Shown one piece after another: positions 1-5,639 of a stretch of 10,106 nt of DNA. The notes below the pieces were generated by a model. It did not search any database, was not told the DNA's origin, and was given only the letters and a program-made list of their open reading frames with translations. The DNA comes from Bacteroidota bacterium (lineage in GTDB: Bacteria; Bacteroidota; Bacteroidia; Flavobacteriales; Flavobacteriaceae). A program made the translations under genes and the position numbers. Every line of letters starts with the position of its first letter. Position 1 is the stretch's first letter. Where the stretch lies: positions 1-10,106 of the forward strand of contig JAHZIZ010000459.1 in the NCBI GenBank assembly GCA_022601215.1, in the 5' to 3' direction.

Positions 1-729
1 ACCCGAATAGACAAGGTCCTCTGGAACTGCAGGGTCAAAACTTTCGGGATAACTCTGAGCCAACACTTTGCCAAATACATCGTGGCGAGCGCTGGTAAGT
101 CCATTACTTCCCATGCCACCATTATATTCATGCTCATAGGTAGCTTGCCCAAAAGACGATAAACCAACAATAACATCGCCCGGAGCAATATTAGCATTAT
201 CAATTACATCTTCACGTTTCATACGAGCTGTTACCGTTGAGTCTACAATAATAGTTCGCACTAAATCTCCAACATCTGCAGTTTCGCCACCTGTTGAATG
301 GATAGAAACCCCATGCTTTTTTAAATCCAAAATAAGCTCTTCCGTTCCGTTTATAATGGCAGAAATAACTTCACCAGGAACTAAGTTTTTATTACGCCCA
401 ATAGTGGAAGAAAGCATAATATTATCTACCGCACCTACGCAGAGTAAATCGTCAATATTCATAATAAGGGCATCTTGAGCAACACCTTTCCAAACGGAGA
501 TATCTCCTGTTTCTCTCCAATACATATAGGCAAGAGAAGACTTCGTTCCTGCACCATCTGCATGCATAATAAGACAATGATCTTCACTTCCTGTAAGATG
601 GTCTTCGACAATTTTGCAGAAAGCCTTTGGGAACAATCCTTTATCCACATTCTTGATGGCATTATGCACATCTTCTTTACCAGCGGAAACCCCTCTTTGG
701 GCATACCGTTTTGAAATCTCCTGACTCAT
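1..729 (-). CDS. purM: Phosphoribosylformylglycinamidine cyclo-ligase (AIR synthase), N-terminal part
   Basis: This enzyme closes the imidazole ring in purine biosynthesis, converting FGAM and ATP to AIR in the cytoplasm. The open frame starts at ATG 727-729 and runs off the window edge, giving 243 residues with no stop; full-length relatives are roughly 350-390 residues, so the C-terminal third is missing. Visible PurM-family landmarks are the DGAGTKS ATP-loop motif (residues 58-64), NIDDL (91-95), the TGGETAD motif (146-152) and MGSNG (206-210). The N-terminus MSQEISKRYAQRGVSAG resembles Bacteroidetes PurM proteins as I remember them. The gene is separated from the curli operon by a terminator and is probably transcribed on its own. 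Identity is firm; only the 3' end is unseen. Confidence 0.93.
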   Translation of the reverse strand, partial: MSQEISKRYAQRGVSAGKEDVHNAIKNVDKGLFPKAFCKIVEDHLTGSEDHCLIMHADGAGTKSSLAYMYWRETGDISVWKGVAQDALIMNIDDLLCVGAVDNIMLSSTIGRNKNLVPGEVISAIINGTEELILDLKKHGVSIHSTGGETADVGDLVRTIIVDSTVTARMKREDVIDNANIAPGDVIVGLSSFGQATYEHEYNGGMGSNGLTSARHDVFGKVLAQSYPESFDPAVPEDLVYSG

Positions 730-745
730 ACTTTAAATATTACGA

Positions 746-753
746 CAAAAATA
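746..753 (-). promoter_or_regulatory. Possible Bacteroidetes -7 promoter element for purM
   Basis: Read on the minus strand this is TATTTTTG, which matches the Bacteroidetes -7 consensus TAnnTTTG. It lies 16 bases upstream of the purM ATG, implying a short leader. No TTG (-33) is found at the usual spacing, because that region is occupied by the terminator hairpin of the curli operon, so the call is tentative. Confidence 0.35.
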
Positions 754-761
754 CATAATGC

Positions 762-791
762 AAAAACGTCCCGAAAATTCGAGACGTTTTT
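762..791 (-). terminator. Intrinsic terminator at the end of the curli operon
   Basis: The arms AAAAACGTC (762-770) and GACGTTTTT (783-791) pair perfectly. After one mismatch three more pairs form, closing a small AT loop. On the minus strand the hairpin is followed by a T-run, and it lies just after the stop codon at 814. The A-run on the other side could let it work in both directions, but no plus-strand gene is seen. Confidence 0.85.
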
Positions 792-813
792 TATTCCTAA
801 AGTTTTACAATTG

Positions 814-2340
814 TTATTCCCATTCTGGCATAAACGCATCTGTAAATAACAAAACACGGCTCGCTCCATTATCCCCAAAAACATGTTTAAAGACATTTTT
901 TTGAGATATTCCATCATTAGAGGTGTTTGTATAAATAACAGCTCCTTCATCCGGAGAATACTTAGCATCTAAATCATTGGTCCCTACTGGTTTTCCTGTT
1001 TCAATTTCTATGGTAGTATCTGCGACTATATCATATTCAAAAATTCTTGAGTCCAACTGTCTGTATTCAGCGTTTTCAAAACCAGAAACATCTCTTGTAT
1101 ACAATACCTTAGTTCCGTCTATAGAAAAATCTATACCACCAAGGGCACCGGCAAAATTTTCTGCAACGACGGCAATTTCAACATCTGTATTAGGGTTAAT
1201 AATCACAATTCTCGCGTTATAACCAGTAGCGTCATTTATTTTTATTGCCAAATTATTATCGGCACCATTACTGTCTACTTCAGTTATAAACATCCCTACT
1301 GGAGCTTCGTATTCTAAACCTATACCCGTACCGGTGGCTGAAATACTATAGAGCTTATTGAAATTCGTATAATAGATTCGTGCACCTGCTCTTTTCCAAC
1401 TAAAATCTACTTCATCTTGTCTAAATCCTACAACAGGAATATCGTTAGTTACTTGACGAAGGTCCGACCCATCGCGCTCCATGGTAAATATCTGTGTAGC
1501 AGTTCCAACATTTCGCAAAAAGGCAATTTTATTTTCTACATTACTCAACCTAGGTCTAAAGCTATTTTCTTCCGAAGGCGTGAGTTGAAAAACCCCTTGA
1601 TTAGGTTCACCTTCATCACCCACAACGTCATCTCCAGAAAACACAATATTTTTACTACCTACTCTTCGTGTAAAGAAAAATCTATTATCAAATACATCAA
1701 AGGTGGAAAAGCTACTGATACTGCTCTCCACTTCAGGGTTAATTTCATCTGAAGCGCTCACCTGCCAAAAATAGTTGGTCGCCAAATCTAAATCAGTTAC
1801 CGTATACGTAGTATCGGTCAAGGCCTCAGAAATTAAAATCTCGTTATTGGCACCATTTCTCAGTTCGAAATTATACATAATGGGATCATCATCATTCTTG
1901 GAGGACAACCAAATAAAATCAATATCAGTTCCTACTTGTGTGGCATTATCGACTGGAGTCACTAGGACTGGAGCCAAAGGAGGTATATTTCCTTGTGAGG
2001 TTTCGTTTAACTCAAACACTACGTTAAATGTAAGTCCAGCTTGAGTTGTAATACCTTGCACTCCCGATATATAATCCTGTAATTCTGCCTGAATGGAATA
2101 CTCTCCTACGGCAATATCGCCAAGCGTAAAGTCTCCATTTTCATCGGTAAAAACAGTCGTAGTGGACGGGTTGGTTGTTATTTTTGCATTGGCCAAAGGT
2201 GCATTGCTACCATTAACCACTACTTTTCCTTCTATGGTTCCAAAACCATTTTCGGCAATGCCATCTTCAGAACAAGATTGCAACCCTACTACACTTAGGG
2301 TCAAGGCTGCCATTATATATATGTAAAATACCTTTTTCAT
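814..2340 (-). CDS. Probable surface lipoprotein with carboxypeptidase-regulatory-like, FN3 and TolB-like propeller domains, last gene of the curli operon
   Basis: The function is unknown. The 508-residue product starts at ATG 2338-2340, four bases after the csgG stop. A longer frame opening at 2373 would overlap csgG and hide the signal peptide. Residues 1-22 are a lipoprotein signal with lipobox L-Q-S-C23. The residues after Cys are S-E-D, resembling the acidic signature of surface-exported Bacteroidetes lipoproteins. Domains in order: a carboxypeptidase-regulatory-like beta sandwich (about 35-112, with DENGDF and VGEYSI), an FN3-like domain (about 119-215), and a TolB/WD40-like propeller (about 218-505) with blade motifs FRPRLSNVENKIAFLR, MERDGSDLRQVTND, FSIDGTKVLYTRD and YSPDEGAVIY. 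Tight coupling to csgG suggests a role in fibre assembly or anchoring at the outer membrane. A peptidoglycan- or glycan-binding role is also possible. Domain calls are from sequence pattern only. Confidence 0.85.
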   Translation of the reverse strand: MKKVFYIYIMAALTLSVVGLQSCSEDGIAENGFGTIEGKVVVNGSNAPLANAKITTNPSTTTVFTDENGDFTLGDIAVGEYSIQAELQDYISGVQGITTQAGLTFNVVFELNETSQGNIPPLAPVLVTPVDNATQVGTDIDFIWLSSKNDDDPIMYNFELRNGANNEILISEALTDTTYTVTDLDLATNYFWQVSASDEINPEVESSISSFSTFDVFDNRFFFTRRVGSKNIVFSGDDVVGDEGEPNQGVFQLTPSEENSFRPRLSNVENKIAFLRNVGTATQIFTMERDGSDLRQVTNDIPVVGFRQDEVDFSWKRAGARIYYTNFNKLYSISATGTGIGLEYEAPVGMFITEVDSNGADNNLAIKINDATGYNARIVIINPNTDVEIAVVAENFAGALGGIDFSIDGTKVLYTRDVSGFENAEYRQLDSRIFEYDIVADTTIEIETGKPVGTNDLDAKYSPDEGAVIYTNTSNDGISQKNVFKHVFGDNGASRVLLFTDAFMPEWE

Positions 2341-2344
2341 CGCT

Positions 2345-3766
2345 TTAATTATTATCAAGTCGTTCAATTTCAAGAGGAGTGTCGTTTCGTTTTCTTCCGA
2401 AGAAATAATTGAGTCCTACTCCAAAATTATAATAGTAATCATCCCTTTTACCACTAACAACATTATCCAATTCATCAGAGAATAAAATATTAGATTCTAG
2501 AAAACCTTTCAGGGCTATTCTATCCGATACTAAAAATGACAGTCCAATTCCTAGCTGAGCTTTAAATTGATCTTCTATTTTAGGGAACTGGGCCGTTGGC
2601 CCTTCTTCTTCTAGGTCAAATAGTGCCCCAAGTCCTATATAGGCATAAGGGGTAAAATTATCATAAGGGAGAATTAAAAACTCCAGGTTGACATCCGTTC
2701 CCACCATATCTTTTTCGTAGGTAAGTCCGCTTTGAAGCTTTTGATAACTAACATTTGCTGCGATATCTAAATGATCGGTAATCTTATAGGAGTACCCCAC
2801 AGAACCTCCATAACTCAAAGGTTTTTTTAGATAGTCTCCACTTACACTATTCGCAAAAGCTCTAAAGGTAAATGCGTTCTTATAATCTCTAGGCGTTTGT
2901 ATGCGACCATATAATAAGGTAGATTCTTCTGCTTCTTTTTCTTTTAGATAATCATCAACAATAATTTGATTTGTCTCTGGCCCTTCTTCCGTGGTCCACA
3001 GTCCATCAATGATACCTTCTACGATTAAAGATTCTACCGCTTTTTCAATGGCATCTTTCATTGCTAATTGTACTGGCTCATTCTTGGTGATTCCAGTTTC
3101 CACTTCTAACAATCGTTGGAAATTTACATATCGAAACAAACTAGCATCAATGGCTTGAGATAAGATTGTTTTAGAAACATAGACTGTCTTTAAAATCTTA
3201 CCACTGGATGTAGAAACTGCCCTAAGGTAAATTGTCATTCGGTCTTGACGGTATTGGGAAGAACCTCCAATTCCAAAATAACGCGCACCAACACCCCCTG
3301 TAACAATATTCGAGTCATAGGAAATAATTCCTCCTTCTAACAATATTCCTGCAAAGAGAAGTGGCGGTAATTTAGGTTCGTTAGGATTGGTGGTCTTTCT
3401 AAATTCCTCACGAGTTGAGCGGATAATATTACGCTCATTTAGAAGATTGTTCAAATTTTCTCTTTCTATAGGAGTAAACCATTTAGAATCCTCTAAAGCT
3501 TTCACTAGCATAGTAGTAGCTCCCTGACTCACAGCTGTACTAAATGTACTTCCGTTCTCAACAGTCTTATACTGCCCGGTTTGATCTTTAAAGTTATACA
3601 CTCCAACGACCACAGGATCTTTTGGCAAAGGGAATTCTTCTAGTATTTTACTTCTTGGAGTTAACTCTCCAGTTTTGGCTTTATCCTGCGTAAATGGCTG
3701 GTTAAAGTACGTACCGCAGCTAGACGCAAATAGGCATACCAAGAGTATGTAAATATATTTTTTCAT
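2345..3766 (-). CDS. csgG: Curli secretion pore CsgG with an additional C-terminal beta-barrel domain
   Basis: CsgG is the outer-membrane lipoprotein that forms the nonameric pore through which curlin subunits leave the cell. Residues 1-16 are a lipoprotein signal (A-S-S-C17). Residues about 17-257 align closely with E. coli CsgG: VGVYNFKDQTGQYK, FSTAVSQGATTMLVKALEDS, LNNLLNERNIIR, EGGIISYDSNIVTGGVGARY, SKTILS, RLLEVETG and DGLW. After a charged linker (258-283) come about 175 residues absent from the E. coli protein. They contain eight alternating hydrophobic/aromatic segments (about 299-308, 317-329, 332-344, 357-366, 372-385, 401-413, 417-429, 445-456), as expected of an eight-stranded outer-membrane barrel. 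The length is 473 residues against 277 in E. coli. The start lies 25 bases after csgF, and the lipoprotein gene follows after 4 bases. Confidence 0.95.
   Translation of the reverse strand: MKKYIYILLVCLFASSCGTYFNQPFTQDKAKTGELTPRSKILEEFPLPKDPVVVGVYNFKDQTGQYKTVENGSTFSTAVSQGATTMLVKALEDSKWFTPIERENLNNLLNERNIIRSTREEFRKTTNPNEPKLPPLLFAGILLEGGIISYDSNIVTGGVGARYFGIGGSSQYRQDRMTIYLRAVSTSSGKILKTVYVSKTILSQAIDASLFRYVNFQRLLEVETGITKNEPVQLAMKDAIEKAVESLIVEGIIDGLWTTEEGPETNQIIVDDYLKEKEAEESTLLYGRIQTPRDYKNAFTFRAFANSVSGDYLKKPLSYGGSVGYSYKITDHLDIAANVSYQKLQSGLTYEKDMVGTDVNLEFLILPYDNFTPYAYIGLGALFDLEEEGPTAQFPKIEDQFKAQLGIGLSFLVSDRIALKGFLESNILFSDELDNVVSGKRDDYYYNFGVGLNYFFGRKRNDTPLEIERLDNN
2396..2917 (-). other. Region encoding the extra beta-barrel-like domain of CsgG
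   Basis: This covers CsgG residues 284-457. Eight amphipathic strands separated by short turns and longer charged loops (for example DLEEEGP and DELDNVVSGKRDD), with an aromatic end to the last strand (LNYFFG), fit an OmpA/OmpW-type small barrel. The call rests on strand periodicity, not on recognised homology. Confidence 0.65.
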
Positions 3767-3791
3767 TCTAAATAAAATAGATTGTTAGAGG

Positions 3792-4187
3792 TTAACCCCC
3801 AGGAACGATAATTTGTGTTTGTTCTCCTGTGGAAATATCCAGGATATTAATAACGAGTCCTTCTGAAGACTCAAAAATTTCTAACGCTAGATTTCCAAAA
3901 TTGAAACTGCCCGGCTCAAGTCCATCAGCTAATTGTGAATTAAACAGAGAACGAGATAACTGACCTAATATTTGCCGATTCAAATTTTCAGAAAACTGAT
4001 CCAACTCGGAGCGATTGGCATCTTCATTTGGATCGGTAAATGAATTCTGCGCATTGGCCGCTGCCAAAAGCCACTGGTGATTAAAAGTTTCTCCTCCAAA
4101 AGCAGGGTTTATTGGTTTATACACCAACTGCTGTCCATAGGAACATAAGGAAAGAAACAATATGAGTATGGTGAGGTTTGTTTTCAT
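3792..4187 (-). CDS. csgF: Curli assembly factor CsgF
   Basis: CsgF is exported through CsgG, binds the pore's extracellular mouth, and helps the minor curlin nucleate fibre growth. The 131-residue product has a Sec signal peptide ending SYG|Q (cleavage near residue 18). The mature N-terminus QQLVYKPINPAFGG carries the NPxFGG motif (residues 27-32) that in E. coli CsgF inserts into the CsgG constriction. Further matches to the E. coli protein are AQNSFTDP, SELDQFSENLNRQILGQL and the C-terminal DISTGEQTQIIVPGG. The length is close to the 138 residues of E. coli CsgF. Cys15 lies in the signal region, but a Leu at -1 makes a lipobox unlikely. The ATG is 9 bases after the csgE stop and the csgG start follows 25 bases after its own stop, so the three genes are probably co-transcribed. 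Confidence 0.95.
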   Translation of the reverse strand: MKTNLTILILFLSLCSYGQQLVYKPINPAFGGETFNHQWLLAAANAQNSFTDPNEDANRSELDQFSENLNRQILGQLSRSLFNSQLADGLEPGSFNFGNLALEIFESSEGLVINILDISTGEQTQIIVPGG

Positions 4188-4196
4188 AGCTTAAAT

Positions 4197-4979
4197 CTAG
4201 TACTTTTTTATGAGATTTCTATTTTTCCTAAGACGGACAAAATAGTTTTCCGTTCTTGCCACGGCTATATTAGCCATCTGATCGATATAATCGCTCCTAG
4301 GGTTAACAAAAAACTGAAAGACAATGGTATTATCTATTTCGAGTTCTATTTTAGTATTGCTCCCTACAGCGAGTATTTCTTTTATTACGACCACTTTTTC
4401 TCCATTAATTGCTTTTCGCTGGTAAATACTGCTAAAGGCTTTAAAAAAATCTCTTCCAGGTTTCGTTTTCGTACTTTCTACGACAATGCCAGTAAGGGTA
4501 CCATCTGCACCATCGTTGTTTCCAGCTTTTACATCAAGAGATCTTTCGTCGAGTTCTTTTTGGATGGCTGCTTTTCTCTTCTTTTTGGTTTCTTCCAATT
4601 GCTGAAGTACTATTCTATCCTTAGCAATAATCTTATTCTCTTCATTATAAATTAGTAATAAAGCAATTGTTCTATCTTTTTCTGTCGAGTTAACGGTTAA
4701 CGAAGCTAATTTTTTATTGCTATTAGGAGCCAAAATAAATCTTCCTTGCTGTTCATTTTTAGCTAAACTTTGGTTATTACCTAATGTATCATTCTTGTTC
4801 ACTGTAAGCACGTATCGCAAGGACAAATTAGCATCTGTTTTATTTACTGTATACCCAATAATTTCATAGAACTCTCCATTAGATTGGATATCGATTCTAG
4901 CTTCCGCCTGGGTATTATAAATTTGAGCGCTTCCATGAGCGCTCATCAACAAAAATAATATACATTGTAATATCCTAAT
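4197..4979 (-). CDS. csgE: CsgE curli secretion adaptor fused to an N-terminal CsgC/CsgH-like domain
   Basis: CsgE is the periplasmic adaptor that caps CsgG and delivers curlin subunits. Residues about 161-258 (numbering from the ATT at 4977-4979) match CsgE: GIVVESTKTKPGRDFFKAF, INGEKVVVIKE, TIVFQFFVNPRSDY, and a C-terminal helix with RTENYFVRLRKNRN. Residues about 26-128 form an all-beta, Ig-like segment whose pattern (ARIDI, IIGYTV, LRYVLTVNKND, QQGRFIL, LASLTVN, IALLLIYN) resembles the CsgC/CsgH chaperones that stop curlins aggregating in the periplasm. A Lys/Glu-rich linker joins the two. No ATG or GTG gives a signal peptide. The only conventional candidates, TTG at 4950-4952 and the in-frame codons just after it, leave no hydrophobic core. 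Starting at ATT 4977-4979 gives MRILQCILFLLMSAHGSA|Q, a good signal. A gene caller would probably report 4197-4952 (251 residues). Confidence 0.88.
   Translation of the reverse strand: MRILQCILFLLMSAHGSAQIYNTQAEARIDIQSNGEFYEIIGYTVNKTDANLSLRYVLTVNKNDTLGNNQSLAKNEQQGRFILAPNSNKKLASLTVNSTEKDRTIALLLIYNEENKIIAKDRIVLQQLEETKKKRKAAIQKELDERSLDVKAGNNDGADGTLTGIVVESTKTKPGRDFFKAFSSIYQRKAINGEKVVVIKEILAVGSNTKIELEIDNTIVFQFFVNPRSDYIDQMANIAVARTENYFVRLRKNRNLIKKY
4596..4904 (-). other. Region encoding the CsgC/CsgH-like domain within the CsgE fusion
   Basis: These roughly 100 residues precede the CsgE domain. The alternation of short beta-strand segments, a Gly-Asn turn (DTLGNNQ), a Q-Q-G-x-F strand and a closing I-A-x-D-R-I-V-L strand fit the seven-stranded Ig-like fold of CsgC/CsgH. 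E. coli CsgE has no such domain. The assignment is by pattern and operon context. Confidence 0.6.
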
Positions 4980-4992
4980 AATGAATATTTTA

Positions 4993-5496
4993 CTAGTTGA
5001 AGTTCCTAATCACTAAAGATTGAGAATCTCCATCCATTTTTATCTTCATTTTTTCTGAAATAGAATTCTCCCCATATAATATAAGGTTCTGACTATTTCC
5101 ACTTTGAATTAATTCTAGATTGTGAACGTTTGAGCTATAACTAAAATCTACTATGTTATGATTATCTCCTTGTTGAAAAATCTTCTGTTCAATCTTTCCA
5201 GCCATACTATTTAAATACACACTATTACCATCTCCATTTTGAACGACCTCAATATCTAACTCTTTGGCCGAAGCATTCACTTGCACATTATTATAATCCC
5301 CTATTTGATTGATAAATACAGAATTTTCTCCACGCAGTGCTCTATTAACACTTTTTGTCGTAGTATTCCCTGAGTTTTGCAATTCATAAGCTGCTTGACT
5401 TGTTACAGTAGCATCTCCACTATACGTCTGAGCAAAGACCCCAGAAAAAACAAGAAAACCCGCTAAAAACAAAAATTGCTTTACAATAGATTTCAT
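4993..5496 (-). CDS. csgB: CsgB-like minor curlin (fibre nucleator)
   Basis: CsgB is the surface-held curlin that seeds polymerisation of the major subunit. The 167-residue product has a signal peptide cleaved at FA22|Q23, a non-repetitive N-terminal segment (23-57), then five curlin-type repeats of 22-23 residues. These are centred on NQIGDYNN (63-70), VQNGDGNS (85-92), QQGDNHNI (108-115), QSGNSQNL (131-138) and KMDGDSQSL (153-161). The fifth repeat has Met in place of the usual Gln and sits in the basic stretch EKMKIKM, as in E. coli CsgB, whose last repeat is basic and lacks Gln. Compared with the two upstream curlins it is short, Lys/Arg-containing and more degenerate, which is why I call it the nucleator and not a third major subunit. 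csgE follows within about 13 bases. Confidence 0.85.
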   Translation of the reverse strand: MKSIVKQFLFLAGFLVFSGVFAQTYSGDATVTSQAAYELQNSGNTTTKSVNRALRGENSVFINQIGDYNNVQVNASAKELDIEVVQNGDGNSVYLNSMAGKIEQKIFQQGDNHNIVDFSYSSNVHNLELIQSGNSQNLILYGENSISEKMKIKMDGDSQSLVIRNFN

Positions 5497-5541
5497 ACCA
5501 ACGTGATTTAATGTATTAAAGATATTGATAAAATTTTAAAA

Positions 5542-5575
5542 AGTGTAAGAGTAAGGATGAGCTCACTCTTACACT
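5542..5575 (-). terminator. Internal hairpin terminator or attenuator between curlin 2 and csgB
   Basis: AGTGTAAGAGT (5542-5552) and ACTCTTACACT (5565-5575) are perfectly complementary over 11 bp with a 12-base loop. On the minus strand the stem is followed by TTTTTAAAATTTT, as at an intrinsic terminator. It lies after the curlin 2 stop (5640) and before the csgB ATG (5496). I see no new promoter consensus between it and csgB, so partial read-through is the likely role. Confidence 0.8.
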
Positions 5576-5594
5576 CTATAAAAGTAGGGAGTCA

Positions 5595-5610
5595 ACTAGC
5601 CTTAGCTAGT
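5595..5610 (-). other. Small inverted repeat after curlin 2 stop codon
   Basis: ACTAGC (5595-5600) and GCTAGT (5605-5610) form a 6-bp stem around a 4-base loop. There is no T-run. It sits between the curlin 2 stop and the stronger terminator hairpin and could stabilise the 3' end of the curlin mRNA. Confidence 0.4.
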
Positions 5611-5639
5611 CAAGTATTATAACAAAATTTCCCTTCTTC

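Noticed and set aside
2341..2373. Longer start for the lipoprotein (11 extra residues)
   Set aside because: It would overlap the end of csgG and bury the lipoprotein signal peptide; ATG at 2338-2340 gives a proper signal.
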